The notes: generated from the sequence alone by a model not told the origin. Shown: positions 17,446-26,437, counted from the first letter of the stretch. The stretch is DNA of 64,000 nt from Bacillus sp. Marseille-Q1617 (GCF_903645295.1 NZ_CAHJXM010000002.1:906001-970000), one strand, 5' to 3'. Numbers and translations are program-made.

Positions 17446-17484
17446 AGCCCGCTGTTCAAGGTTATTGTGAACAGTGGGCTTGTT
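17446..17484 (+). terminator. intrinsic terminator of the sodC-like gene
   Basis: AGCCCGCTGTTCA pairs with TGAACAGTGGGCT (one G-U), followed by a T-rich tail. Confidence 0.75.
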
Positions 17485-17494
17485 TATACTGTAA

Positions 17495-17540
17495 CAAAAA
17501 AAGAGCAGCAAGGGCCGTCAGGCTTTCCTGCTCTTTTTTC
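17495..17540 (-). terminator. intrinsic terminator of patB
   Basis: On the minus strand AAAAAAGAGCAG pairs with CTGCTCTTTTTT around a G/C-rich inner loop, ending in seven Us. Confidence 0.85.
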
Positions 17541-17548
17541 ATCTATCG

Positions 17549-18712
17549 TTATCCAAGCGCCTTCGCAAGTCTTTCCAGCCCGTCCATCAATACTTCCCGC
17601 GGACAGGCGATGTTCATCCTGACAAAGCCTTCGCCGCCTTTCCCGTATTTCGGGCCCGGCTCCAAGCCCAGTTTCCCTCTTTCAAGCAGTCGTTCTTTAA
17701 GCTCGTCATCCGAAATTCCAAGCTTGTTGCAATCGATCCAAAGAAGATAGGTTCCTTCAGGTTCAACAAGATGAAGGTCAGGAAGATTCTCTTCCAGGAA
17801 TGATTTCGTGATCTTCACATTTTCCGATAAATAATCCATGATGTTTTCGAGCCATTTTTCCCCATAGCGATAGGCAGCTTCCATGCCAGTTATACCGAAT
17901 GTATTAAGGGTGAAGAAGCCTTGTTTTTTATGGACATCGGCTATTTTATCGCGGAATTCTTTGTTAGGGGTGATCATGGCTGAAGCTTGCAGTCCTGCCA
18001 GATTGAAAGTTTTGCTTGGTGCTATGAGGGTGATGGTCATCTCTCTATAGCTTTCATCGATTGCGGCAACCGGTGTGTGGGTATGAGATCTGTAGACGAG
18101 ATCCGAATGAATTTCATCCGATACAATGATGACATTGTGCTTTTGGCAGAGCTCCGCCATCTTGGTCAGTTCTTCACGTGAACATACGCGGCCGCTGGGA
18201 TTATGCGGGTTGCAGAGCAGGAATACTTTCACGCCTTTTTTCAGTGATGCTTCAAAATCATCAAATGAAATACTATATGCCCCGTCTTCGTATACTAACG
18301 GAGCATTTTCAATCACACGGTCATTTTCTTCTGTCATGGTGAAGAATGGTGTGTAGACAGGTGACTGAACTAAGACTTTGTCACCGGGTTTGGTCAGTGC
18401 CTGTATGATCGCCGCGATAGCTGGTACGACACCAGGGCTGTATTGAAGCCACGATTTATGTATGCTCCAGCCATGTCTCTTCTTGACCCAATCAGTGATT
18501 GCTTCTGCGGGTCCGTCTCCGACAAAGGTATAGCCGAAGATGCCATGATCCAATCGGTTCTTGAGGGCCTCGCTCACTTCAGCTGGCGGGAGGAAGTCCA
18601 TATCGGCCACCCACATCGGCAGCACATCATCCTTTCCAAATACAGTTTTGGTCATATCCCATTTAACAGAAGATGTCCCTTTTCGGTCGATTATTCTCTC
18701 GAATTCATTCAA
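17549..18712 (-). CDS. patB: PLP-dependent cystathionine beta-lyase PatB
   Basis: A 387-residue fold-type I PLP enzyme of the MalY/PatB group. LPMWVADMDF, CNPHNPSGR, VSDEIHSDL and the PLP-lysine segment APSKTFNLAGLQ are all present, as is the C-terminal GPKYGKGGEGFVRMN. It cleaves cystathionine (C-S lyase) in methionine metabolism. The start is TTG ending at 18712: AAAGGGG lies seven bases upstream, and this gives the same length and N-terminus as B. subtilis PatB. A longer frame reaches 18784 without support. Confidence 0.92.
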   Translation of the reverse strand: MNEFERIIDRKGTSSVKWDMTKTVFGKDDVLPMWVADMDFLPPAEVSEALKNRLDHGIFGYTFVGDGPAEAITDWVKKRHGWSIHKSWLQYSPGVVPAIAAIIQALTKPGDKVLVQSPVYTPFFTMTEENDRVIENAPLVYEDGAYSISFDDFEASLKKGVKVFLLCNPHNPSGRVCSREELTKMAELCQKHNVIIVSDEIHSDLVYRSHTHTPVAAIDESYREMTITLIAPSKTFNLAGLQASAMITPNKEFRDKIADVHKKQGFFTLNTFGITGMEAAYRYGEKWLENIMDYLSENVKITKSFLEENLPDLHLVEPEGTYLLWIDCNKLGISDDELKERLLERGKLGLEPGPKYGKGGEGFVRMNIACPREVLMDGLERLAKALG

Positions 18713-18867
18713 AGTCTTTACCCCTTTCACGAAAAAAATGGTAAGTGCCTGAAGCTTGAGTTCAAGCTTATCGCCAGTCAACAAGGTTCTGGTGGATACT
18801 TAAGCTATATCCATCATATTATGCAAGTCGGAAAGATGAAAATGATTTGTTTATTCCGTATCAGAAA

Positions 18868-18922
18868 AAGGGACTTCCCCTTAGGTTTCAGTAAGAAGCG
18901 TTTGGGAAAGTCCTTTTTTATA
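18868..18922 (-). terminator. intrinsic terminator overlapping the 3' end of yugF
   Basis: On the minus strand GGACTTTCCC pairs with GGGGAAGTCC and is followed by CTTTTTC. The hairpin contains the last codons and stop of yugF. Confidence 0.6.
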
Positions 18923-19783
18923 CTGCGGCTGATTATTTTTGACATATTCATCCGTTTCGGAATTTATAAACTGCTGGATATGCTGAAGTACTTCGTCAGG
19001 TTTTTCTTCAGGTACAAGGTGGCCGGTCTCTTTTAATACGACAAGCTTTGATTGGGGAAGATCTTTGGCCAGCCTGTGTCCGGTCGTGAGGGGGACGACG
19101 CGGTCATGTTCTCCCCAGACAAGGAGGCACGGTGTCTCGATTTTCTGTAATTCCCCGATGGATAAGTCTCCCTCGCGGTCACGGATCATCCGTGTCAGGG
19201 CTCTAAATATATCATCCTCAAGAAATGGTTTTAAGTAGCCGAACATCATCTCGTCATCGATCAATTCCTTGTTGTGGACAACGTTCTCAAGATTTTTCCG
19301 CACACCCGACCGTGTAAGCCAAAGCTTTACATACAGATGGAAAAAAGGAATGCGGCTCGCCATAAGGACCGGCCATTTCATCTTTTTGAGATAACCCGAG
19401 CTGCATAGGAGGACACCTTTATCGACGAGTGAAGGTTCTTTTTTCATGACATTGAGTGCAATCTGTCCACCCATGGAATGTCCGGTGAGGTGTATATTCC
19501 TCACATTCAAGTGGTCGAGCAGCGATATGACGGTATTCGCCAAATTGTCATAGGAATAGATGAAGCGGTTTGATTTGTCGCTGCTGCCGAATGGAGGCAG
19601 ATCGATCGAAATCACGTTATATTTTTCTTTTAAAAGCGGAGTCAGTCGTCTGAAACTGAAGGTTGAAGATAGAAATCCATGAAGAAGAACGAAGGTTTCG
19701 GCTGCTGTCGGGTGCTGATGGTATTCATAATATACTTGTGCTCCATTTACGTTTACCGTTCTGGCAAACTCGTTTCCCTGCAT
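18881..19783 (-). CDS. yugF: alpha/beta hydrolase YugF
   Basis: A 300-residue alpha/beta hydrolase. VLLHGFLSS is the oxyanion-hole loop, LTGHSMGGQIA carries the nucleophile Ser, GEHDRVVP the acid Asp, and KETGHLVPEE the catalytic His. A cap region of about 60 residues (YLKKMKWPVLMAS..., KPFLEDDIFRALTR) lies between the nucleophile and the acid. The substrate is unknown. In B. subtilis yugF lies near alaR and patB, as here. It is divergent from alaR. Confidence 0.88.
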   Translation of the reverse strand: MQGNEFARTVNVNGAQVYYEYHQHPTAAETFVLLHGFLSSTFSFRRLTPLLKEKYNVISIDLPPFGSSDKSNRFIYSYDNLANTVISLLDHLNVRNIHLTGHSMGGQIALNVMKKEPSLVDKGVLLCSSGYLKKMKWPVLMASRIPFFHLYVKLWLTRSGVRKNLENVVHNKELIDDEMMFGYLKPFLEDDIFRALTRMIRDREGDLSIGELQKIETPCLLVWGEHDRVVPLTTGHRLAKDLPQSKLVVLKETGHLVPEEKPDEVLQHIQQFINSETDEYVKNNQPQYKKGLSQTLLTET

Positions 19784-19949
19784 GATTCGTCACTCCTCAC
19801 AATGCTTGTTTGTCGTATTTTACCCTTTTTTTGTTATTTAACACCTTTAACAATTTGATTTCAGAATAAGAAAAACGGTGAGTAACACTTTCTATTTTTA
19901 CTGCTTCTGCTATAATGTAACCATTTAAGTGGTTTGAAGGAGGAGCATT

Positions 19950-20450
19950 ATGCAGCTTAGCGAATTGGAGCTTGATTTACTGAGGATCTTACAGAAGGAT
20001 GCAAGAATTTCATCAGAAAACTTAGGAAAGATGGTTCAAGTATCATCAGAGGAAGTGGAAACTGCCCTCACCAAGCTTGAAAAGGAAAATATCCTTGTGC
20101 GATACAGCTCGATTGTGGACTGGTCAAAGGTGGAAGGACATGAAGGTGTGACGGCGATGATCGACGTCAAGGTGGCTCCGAAAAGAGGCGTCGGATTTGA
20201 TGAAGTCGCTCACCGCATCTACCGATATAAAGAAGTGAAGAGTGTGTACCTGATGTCAGGGGCATATGATCTATCGGTTACGGTGGAAGGGCGGTCCATG
20301 AATGAAGTCGCTACCTTTGTCTCTGAAAAACTATCGACACTTGATTCGGTTTTGTCCACCACGACCCATTTTCAGCTGAAAAAATACAAGCATGATGGCA
20401 CCATTTTCGGTGATTCTCATGAAGATAAACGGATTGTGGTGTCCCCATGA
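19950..20450 (+). CDS. alaR: Lrp/AsnC-family regulator AlaR
   Basis: A 166-residue protein. The N-terminal winged HTH (LDLLRILQKDARISSENLGKM, then SSEEVETALTKLEKENIL) is followed by a RAM ligand-binding domain (VKSVYLMSGAYDLSVTVEG). Its stop overlaps the start of the aminotransferase gene by ATGA, so the two are coupled. In B. subtilis AlaR activates alaRT for alanine synthesis. GAAGGAGGAG precedes the ATG. Confidence 0.92.
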   Translation: MQLSELELDLLRILQKDARISSENLGKMVQVSSEEVETALTKLEKENILVRYSSIVDWSKVEGHEGVTAMIDVKVAPKRGVGFDEVAHRIYRYKEVKSVYLMSGAYDLSVTVEGRSMNEVATFVSEKLSTLDSVLSTTTHFQLKKYKHDGTIFGDSHEDKRIVVSP

Positions 20451-21616
20451 CAATAAAGACATCATACATTGCGAAGTCGGTTGAAAACCTGAAGCCGTCC
20501 GGAATCCGTAAATTCTTTGATCTGGCGGCCAATATGGAAGGCGTCATTTCCCTTGGCGTCGGGGAGCCGGACTTCATTACATCTTGGACGGTAAGGGAAG
20601 CTGCGATTCTCTCATTGGAGCAGGGTTTTACTTCTTATACGGCTAATGCAGGCCTATTGGAGCTCCGAAAAAAAATCAGCAGCTATATGAAGAATGGTTA
20701 TGGAGTCGGATATGATCCGGGAACGGAAATCATCGTGACGGTCGGGGCGAGCCAGGCACTCGATATCAGTATGCGTGCCATCATCGATCCGGGTGATGAA
20801 GTGGTCGTTGTCGAGCCGGGCTTTGTATCGTATGTCCCGCTTGTTCAGCTTGCAGGGGGAAAGCCTGTAACCGTCGAAACAAAGCCCGAGAATGGCTTTA
20901 AACTGACTGCAGAAGAACTTGAGGCAGCGATTACGGACAGAACGAAAGCCGTATTGATATGCTCACCGAACAATCCGACCGGAACCGTATTGGAAAGGGA
21001 AAATCTTGAAGAGCTTGCAGACGTTATACGCCGAAATGATTTGGTGGTGCTTTCGGATGAAATCTATTCCGAGCTTGCTTACGACCGGGGCCATGTGTCA
21101 ATCGCGTCTTTCGAAGGAATGAGGGACAGAACGATTGTGATAAACGGCTTTTCGAAAGGATTTGCGATGACTGGCTGGAGGCTCGGTTTTATATGCGCTC
21201 CGGTGGAAATCGCCGAACCTCTGTTGAAAATTCACCAGTACGCCATGATGTGCGCATCGACTCCTGCTCAATATGCTGCCGTCGAAGCACTTGATAAAGG
21301 GATGGAAGATGTAGTTGATATGAAGCGAAGCTACCGCCATCGCCGGCATTATTTTGTCGATTCATTAAATGAGATGGGGCTTACATGCCACTTGCCGGGT
21401 GGTGCATTTTATGCATTCCCGTCTGTTGCCAAAACAGGCCTGTCCTCTGAAGAGTTTGCAGAAAAGCTGCTGATGGAAGAAAAGGTGGCAGTCGTACCCG
21501 GGAATGTGTTCGGGAAGGGCGGAGAAGGACATATCAGATGTTCGTATGCTTCTTCCATGGAACAGCTGCAGGAAGCTGTGAAGCGGATGAAGAGATTTGT
21601 TGAGAATCATAGCTAG
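20447..21616 (+). CDS. alaT: alanine-synthesising PLP aminotransferase AlaT
   Basis: A 389-residue class I/II aminotransferase. SPNNPTGTVL, LSDEIYSELAYD, the PLP-lysine motif NGFSKGFAMTGWRLG and GGEGHIRCSYA are present. It transfers amino groups to pyruvate, forming alanine, as inferred from the coupling to alaR and the B. subtilis order. A terminator follows 11 bases after the stop. Confidence 0.92.
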   Translation: MTIKTSYIAKSVENLKPSGIRKFFDLAANMEGVISLGVGEPDFITSWTVREAAILSLEQGFTSYTANAGLLELRKKISSYMKNGYGVGYDPGTEIIVTVGASQALDISMRAIIDPGDEVVVVEPGFVSYVPLVQLAGGKPVTVETKPENGFKLTAEELEAAITDRTKAVLICSPNNPTGTVLERENLEELADVIRRNDLVVLSDEIYSELAYDRGHVSIASFEGMRDRTIVINGFSKGFAMTGWRLGFICAPVEIAEPLLKIHQYAMMCASTPAQYAAVEALDKGMEDVVDMKRSYRHRRHYFVDSLNEMGLTCHLPGGAFYAFPSVAKTGLSSEEFAEKLLMEEKVAVVPGNVFGKGGEGHIRCSYASSMEQLQEAVKRMKRFVENHS

Positions 21617-21626
21617 CTATATTTTG

Positions 21627-21661
21627 CCCAGGTGCTGACATGTAGGCACCTGGTTTTTTTG
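21627..21661 (+). terminator. intrinsic terminator of alaR-alaT
   Basis: CCAGGTGC and GCACCTGG form the stem, followed by seven Ts. Confidence 0.88.
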
Positions 21662-21677
21662 ATGCCTTGTTTTAAGC

Positions 21678-21709
21678 AAAAAAAAATAGGACGATTGAAT
21701 AATCGTCCA
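21678..21709 (-). terminator. intrinsic terminator of the Xre gene
   Basis: GGACGATT/AATCGTCC with a four-base loop, followed on the minus strand by a run of Ts. There is an 87-base unexplained leader to the gene end. Confidence 0.75.
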
Positions 21710-21796
21710 ACAAATGAAAACAAAAGGGGGAATACTTAGAAAGCTTAGTCTCAGTATGACCCGTTTTGAAGAATGATATACATACATTTTGAATGT

Positions 21797-22159
21797 TTAT
21801 TTTTCATACTTAACTTCATAAAGCATCTGCATGACGCGGAGAAAATCGTCTTCTGAGAATTCCTTTGCTTTGCGGAGGATCAGCTTTGTCCGTTTGGAAC
21901 CTATCTCTTTAATGAGCTGTTCGATCTCAGAATCGATCCCTGCCGGATGATGATTGATCATTTCACGTTCCAAAAGCTCGGAAGCTGGGATATCAAGAAC
22001 GGTTGACAGCTTTAAAATGGTTTGTGTATCAGGGATCTGTTCATTGTTTTCATACTTCTCAATCGTACTGGCGCCTAAGCGAGCTTTAAGGGCTAACTCG
22101 CGCTGAGAAATGTTTCGATCTTCTCTGACTCTCTTCAAATTCTCACCAAAGTGTGACAT
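21797..22159 (-). CDS. Xre-family HTH transcriptional regulator
   Basis: A 120-residue protein. Residues 1-65 form a Cro/C1-type HTH (LKRVREDRNISQRELALKARLGASTIEKYENNEQIP). The C-terminal part is helical and charged and may dimerise. GGGAGGG is seven bases upstream of the ATG. No target is evident: the neighbours are a transporter on the same strand and alaT on the other. I do not recognise a specific name. Confidence 0.82.
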   Translation of the reverse strand: MSHFGENLKRVREDRNISQRELALKARLGASTIEKYENNEQIPDTQTILKLSTVLDIPASELLEREMINHHPAGIDSEIEQLIKEIGSKRTKLILRKAKEFSEDDFLRVMQMLYEVKYEK

Positions 22160-22258
22160 CTTACAGCCCTCCCAAATATCAAGTCTTCTTCTTATTTCTA
22201 TTTTATCACCAAGTGGAAAAAATTAGACTGTCCACCCGTGAACAAAATGTTAAAAATG

Positions 22259-22303
22259 AAGGCCAGCCCCTCATCGCTTTTACGATGAGGGACTGGCCTG
22301 AAG
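22259..22303 (-). terminator. intrinsic terminator of the NSS transporter gene
   Basis: AGGCCAGTCCCTCATC pairs with GATGAGGGGCTGGCCT in a long near-perfect stem, followed on the minus strand by TTCATTTTT. Confidence 0.82.
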
Positions 22304-22307
22304 TGGA

Positions 22308-23645
22308 TTATATAAACTTAGATATGAATACAAATATGATCGCAATCGGGACGATATAGCGGAGAATGGAGATCCACAAGTTGAATAGTCCTCTGGAGGT
22401 CGATGATCCCTGCTGGATTTCATTCCACACTTCTGCCCTTTTCAAGCGATAGGATACAAAAATACTAATAAACAATGCCCCGATCGGCAGTCCGAAGCTG
22501 CTGGTGATAAAGTCAGCAAAATCAAAGAAATTCCGGTCGAAAAGAATGAAGTCGCCGAAGACTCCAAATGACAGCGCACTTGGTATTCCAGCGATGAACA
22601 CCATGATCCCCATCAACCAAGTATAAGGCATTCTCTTCTTTTGATTTCCTTTTGTTAAAGCGGCTACTCCGATTTCAAGGATCGAGAATGCCGATGTCAA
22701 CGTCGCAAAGAGAAGGAGAACTAAGAATACGGTCAAGAAGATCCCGCCGAAAGCTATTTCATTAAAAACAGCCGGGAGAACGACGAAGGCAATTCCCGGT
22801 CCTTGATCAGGCTGGAACCCTAACGCATAGACAGATGGGAAAATCACCAGCCCAGCCAGCAAGGATATGAAAATATTCAGCCCTGATACTGAAATCGCCG
22901 AACGCGGCATGCTATCCTCCTTTGAAAGGTAGGAAGCATATGTGACCATGACGGATAATCCGACACTTAATGAGAAAAAGGCTTGTCCAAGTGCAAGGAG
23001 GGCTGTTTCGCCTGTCAGGTAATTCCAGTCGGGGACCAGAAGGAAGCGTACACCTTCCATAGCACCATCAAGAGTAAGCGAGCGTGCCATCAGGATAAGA
23101 AATAAAATAAATAAAGACGGCATCATATAGCGGCTGGCACGTTCAATTCCTTTCTGGATCCCTCCTTGAACGACCATGACAGTCAGCACAATAAACAAGG
23201 CTTGCGTGAACAGGATCTCCCATGGATTTGCGATGATGCTCTCAAACATTGCCCCGTACTGTTCCTGCGTTTTACCAGAGAGAGCCCCTGTAAAGCTTCT
23301 GGCAAGATAGGACAGAATCCAGCCTCCCACGACACTGTAGAACGACAGGATGATAAATGAAACGATTGTACCAAGGTAGCCGATTAGGTGCCAGGCAGAC
23401 CCGGGCGCCAGCTTTTTATAGGAAGTAACGGCATCCGCTCCGGCTCTTCTTCCGATCACAAACTCTGCAAGCAGAATCGGTGTACCGATCAATATCGTGA
23501 AGATGATGAAAAGGAGAAAGAAGACTCCCCCCCCATTGGCCCCGGCCATATAAGGGAATTTCCAAATGGCTCCGAGTCCGATGGCAGAACCAGCCGCTGC
23601 CAGGATAAATCCTATTTTTGAAGACCATTGTTGTTTCTTTGCCAT
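22308..23645 (-). CDS. neurotransmitter:sodium symporter (NSS) family amino-acid transporter
   Basis: A 445-residue protein with about 11-12 membrane helices. The TM1 segment GFILAAAGSAIGLGAIWKFPYMAG holds the unwound substrate/Na+ site typical of LeuT and MhsT. TM8-like LLFATLTSAFSILE supplies further Na+ ligands. The family couples Na+ uptake to amino-acid import; B. subtilis homologues are YocR and YhdH. The substrate cannot be read from sequence. Use of Na+ fits a cell that also runs Mrp. Confidence 0.9.
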   Translation of the reverse strand: MAKKQQWSSKIGFILAAAGSAIGLGAIWKFPYMAGANGGGVFFLLFIIFTILIGTPILLAEFVIGRRAGADAVTSYKKLAPGSAWHLIGYLGTIVSFIILSFYSVVGGWILSYLARSFTGALSGKTQEQYGAMFESIIANPWEILFTQALFIVLTVMVVQGGIQKGIERASRYMMPSLFILFLILMARSLTLDGAMEGVRFLLVPDWNYLTGETALLALGQAFFSLSVGLSVMVTYASYLSKEDSMPRSAISVSGLNIFISLLAGLVIFPSVYALGFQPDQGPGIAFVVLPAVFNEIAFGGIFLTVFLVLLLFATLTSAFSILEIGVAALTKGNQKKRMPYTWLMGIMVFIAGIPSALSFGVFGDFILFDRNFFDFADFITSSFGLPIGALFISIFVSYRLKRAEVWNEIQQGSSTSRGLFNLWISILRYIVPIAIIFVFISKFI

Positions 23646-23941
23646 GACGATGCTCCTTTCAAAAGTGATTGTTATATAACCCTTCTAAAAACAAAATGAT
23701 TTTTTCATACTACTATGTTTTTAAAGCCATGTACACCGGATATTGTAATTTTCAATAAATATTAAAATTGGTTGTAACTGTAATGAATTCAGGGATTTTT
23801 CAAAAAATTCATCTTGACCTTGGAATTAGTATGGATGTAAACGTTTTAAATCATGAAAAAATTCCTATTTTATTGAAAAAATAAAAACGGGCTGGAAAAG
23901 TTAGCAAAGTATAGTATACTAGTGGTAAGAACTCGTTCACA

Positions 23942-23974
23942 AATTAGACAATAATTCGTCAATAATTCGTCAAA
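23942..23974. promoter_or_regulatory. three tandem 11-bp repeats upstream of a small membrane protein
   Basis: AATTAGACAAT, AATTCGTCAAT and AATTCGTCAAA follow each other at exactly 11-bp spacing, directly before the cre-like site. Direct repeats with one-helical-turn spacing are typical of operators for response-regulator dimers. A TATACT at 23915 could be the -10 of the promoter. The 23646-23941 part of this gap shows AT-rich DNA only. Confidence 0.5.
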
Positions 23975-23975
23975 A

Positions 23976-23990
23976 ATGAAAGCGCTTATA
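23976..23990 (+). promoter_or_regulatory. cre-like site (CcpA) before the 98-residue membrane protein
   Basis: ATGAAAGCGCTTATA differs from the WTGNAANCGNWNNCW consensus at one position. It ends just before the ribosome site of the gene at 24007, a place where bound CcpA would repress. Confidence 0.65.
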
Positions 23991-24006
23991 TTAGGAGGGA
24001 TCAATT

Positions 24007-24303
24007 ATGGATATGTTTATGGTGTATTTATTCGTTGCCACCGCTACCCCGTTATTCTTATGGATCGAGCATCGGAAATGGGCATTGATTCATATTCCAT
24101 TCTTAGTAGCATTATGGGCCATCTTTATTTATTACATTGCAGTTCCTGAAATGGGCGGCTGGGGACATGTGACATTCTGGAGTCTCTTCGTTTTTAACTT
24201 TGCGTTCGCACATCTTGCAGCGTTCTGGTTATATGCGGCTCCTTATTTGAAAAAACACAGAAAGAAAATGATGGAAATGCGCACATACAATGTTGAAAAA
24301 TAA
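24007..24303 (+). CDS. small three-helix membrane protein, unknown
   Basis: A 98-residue protein with three membrane helices (about residues 3-20, 26-46, 55-80) and a basic tail (KKHRKKMMEMR). It is rich in Trp, Phe and His. No family recognised. TTAGGAGGG is seven bases before the ATG. A cre-like site and three 11-bp repeats lie immediately upstream, suggesting carbon control plus a second regulator. A terminator follows, so it is monocistronic. Confidence 0.75.
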   Translation: MDMFMVYLFVATATPLFLWIEHRKWALIHIPFLVALWAIFIYYIAVPEMGGWGHVTFWSLFVFNFAFAHLAAFWLYAAPYLKKHRKKMMEMRTYNVEK

Positions 24304-24333
24304 ATCCCCGGAGACGAGGGGTTTATTTTTTTT
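24296..24333 (+). terminator. intrinsic terminator
   Basis: AAATAAATCCCC pairs with GGGGTTTATTT, followed by Ts. It begins inside the last codons of the gene. Confidence 0.8.
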
Positions 24334-24405
24334 GCCTTCAAGACCGAAAAAAGCTGCAAGTGTTATCATGTATATATCCAATTTAATGAAGAAAACCCTC
24401 TTTTT

Positions 24406-24431
24406 TGAAACAAAAACGATTCAGTCTTCGT
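24406..24431 (+). promoter_or_regulatory. ECF-type promoter of the sigma/anti-sigma operon
   Basis: TGAAAC at 24406 and CGT at 24429 are separated by 17 bases, the usual layout of Bacillus ECF promoters. It lies 45 bases before the sigma start, so autoregulation is likely. Confidence 0.6.
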
Positions 24432-24475
24432 TACATAGATAAGGAGAGTCAGAAGGAAAGGAGAGGTTTACAGCA

Positions 24476-25033
24476 GTGGACGAATTTCAGCTCATTGAAA
24501 AGGCAAAGAAGGGGGATCTTTCCGCCTACAGCAAATTGATCAGCGACCATTCCCCAATCGTGGAACGCTTTGCTTTCCAGATGGGGAACCACATTGATGA
24601 TATTCCGGATATCAGCCAGGAGGTTTTCATCAGGGTATACCGTTTCATCGATGGTTTTACACATGCGAAATTCACGACCTGGTTATATAAGATAACGTTA
24701 AATGTCTCCAGGGACTTTAAACGCAGAGAAAGTCAGCACAACAAGAGGGTCAAAAAGGTGATGAACGAACCTTTGGTGGAATCGACAGCCCCTTATATGC
24801 GTGTATTGAGAGAAGAAGAGGATCAGGTTCTTCACGAATGTCTCCAGGAGCTTGACGAGAAGTACAGGATCCCTATCATCTTGTATTATTTTCATGAAAA
24901 GAAATATGAAGAGATAGCCGATATCCTGTCCATCAATTTATCAACGATCAAAACCCGGCTGCTAAGAGGCAAAAGCATGCTGAAAAAGTTGCTTGAGGAA
25001 GCGGAGAAAAGGGAGGGAACCATCAATGGATGA
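24476..25033 (+). CDS. ECF RNA polymerase sigma factor
   Basis: A 185-residue protein with region 2 (FQMGNHIDDIPDISQEVFIRVYRFI..., TTWLYKITLNVSRDFKRR) and region 4 (LDEKYRIPIILYYFHEKKYEEIADIL, LSTIKTRLLRGKSMLKKLL). It directs RNA polymerase to envelope-stress genes by family analogy. The start is GTG after GGAGAGG. The stop overlaps the next gene by 8 bases, so the two are translationally coupled. I cannot assign it to a named B. subtilis sigma. Confidence 0.9.
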   Translation: MDEFQLIEKAKKGDLSAYSKLISDHSPIVERFAFQMGNHIDDIPDISQEVFIRVYRFIDGFTHAKFTTWLYKITLNVSRDFKRRESQHNKRVKKVMNEPLVESTAPYMRVLREEEDQVLHECLQELDEKYRIPIILYYFHEKKYEEIADILSINLSTIKTRLLRGKSMLKKLLEEAEKREGTING

Positions 25034-26309
25034 TAAAATGTTTGAAAAAAGGCTGGAATTATTAGATCGTTCGTATAAAAAAATGCCGCCGCAGACAGAT
25101 TCCGCTTCAATCATCTCTGTCATTAGAAAGGAGCAGTCCCTTTCCGTTAAAAAACGTTCCCGTCCTCTTATTCACTGGCCATATGCTGCCAGTTTTATCG
25201 GAGTCTTATTAATTGGAACAGTGCTCGTACTGCAATTAACGTTGGGCAGTGACAGTGCGCATGAACCGCAGCAATCCGGACCGCAATCATCACAGGCTGG
25301 ATACAGCAATGAAACAAGCGAAGAGCTGGATGCGCAGATAGAGGATGCAAAAGCACTCTATGAATTGCGCAAAACACAGGCGATGGCAAGACTGGGGTTG
25401 AATAACTCAATGTTCAGCGGAACACAGTTCAATAGGGATGCTCAAGGTCATCTATTATATGTAGAAACGATCCCTAAACGTAATTATCCCCTTGATCAGA
25501 AGCTGGAGTGGGTAAACAACGGGAAAGAATGGATAGAGGAATCCTTAAGGACACCAGATATGATGATCGGCACCCTTAAAGGCGGGATGACGATGATGGA
25601 AGCAGAAATTTGGACGGCAGAATTTTTGGAAAAACAAAAAGGACTTCTCCCGCTTTATGAAGAAAAACTGCAGAAATATAAAGAATGGTGGAAACCCCAT
25701 ATCGAGAATGGGGAAATCAATGTGAAAGAATTGAATGCAGTTCAGCATTATCCGCCTGAATTCAGAAGCATCCTGGGCGGCATGACAAACAATGCGGTAA
25801 AACTCATTTACAATAAAAAACAAGACGTACTCGAAACGTCCATCGACCTTGAGTATGTGAATATGATCTCCAACAATGCGTTGCCGGAAGTATATGTTTC
25901 ATATATCCAAACAAGCCAGTCTCCTGTTCTGGCCGCAGGGGAAATTACGACAGGGTGGAAGGAAGCAGGTGACCGTCTGATGCTGCTTGAGGACATGTTG
26001 AAAAAATTGCCGGAGGATTCCAGATTCAGAAACGAAGTGGAACTTGATTATGACCTTCTCTATCAACACTATGTGAACGGCGGCGTCAACCAGCCGATTT
26101 TTACAGAGATGGGTCAGTTGAAGCCGGAAGTCCAGGAAGCGTATCAATATCTTGTGGAAAATTATTCTTCATATAAAACCGCTGAAAGTCTGCAAGGGGT
26201 CTTGGATGAACTGAGGGAATTGAATGGCAAAAAGCCGGAACGATGGGTGCAGCATACGCCGGTCATCATCTCGTCAGAAGTGGAAAAGATATACGAGGGA
26301 CGGGAATAA
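25026..26309 (+). CDS. putative anti-sigma factor with a large extracytoplasmic domain
   Basis: A 427-residue protein. Residues 1-50 are cytoplasmic and charged (MFEKRLELLDRSYKKMP). One membrane helix lies at about 54-78 (HWPYAASFIGVLLIGTVLVLQLTLG). About 350 residues then lie outside and are mostly helical; I know no family for them (KEWWKPHIENGEINVKELNAVQ is typical). The gene overlaps the ECF sigma gene and is co-expressed, so an anti-sigma role is inferred from position and topology, not from a recognised anti-sigma motif. Most Bacillus anti-sigmas are shorter. Confidence 0.7.
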   Translation: MDDKMFEKRLELLDRSYKKMPPQTDSASIISVIRKEQSLSVKKRSRPLIHWPYAASFIGVLLIGTVLVLQLTLGSDSAHEPQQSGPQSSQAGYSNETSEELDAQIEDAKALYELRKTQAMARLGLNNSMFSGTQFNRDAQGHLLYVETIPKRNYPLDQKLEWVNNGKEWIEESLRTPDMMIGTLKGGMTMMEAEIWTAEFLEKQKGLLPLYEEKLQKYKEWWKPHIENGEINVKELNAVQHYPPEFRSILGGMTNNAVKLIYNKKQDVLETSIDLEYVNMISNNALPEVYVSYIQTSQSPVLAAGEITTGWKEAGDRLMLLEDMLKKLPEDSRFRNEVELDYDLLYQHYVNGGVNQPIFTEMGQLKPEVQEAYQYLVENYSSYKTAESLQGVLDELRELNGKKPERWVQHTPVIISSEVEKIYEGRE

Positions 26310-26437
26310 CGCTTTTGGTTTATTCTCAATAATGAATAATGTTTTAATAATAAGAAAAATAGGGAAACATAACTAGTGAGATGCGTGATTTTAGACAAAT
26401 ACTTTGTTTAGGCTGACTGTTAATTTAAGCTGATCCT

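Noticed and set aside
16920..17459. 179-codon minus-strand frame opposite the sodC-like gene
   Set aside because: Antisense shadow with low-complexity Leu/Phe ends; the plus-strand product has clear SOD motifs.
18443..19036. 197-codon plus-strand frame across patB and yugF
   Set aside because: Antisense to two well-recognised genes, no ribosome site.
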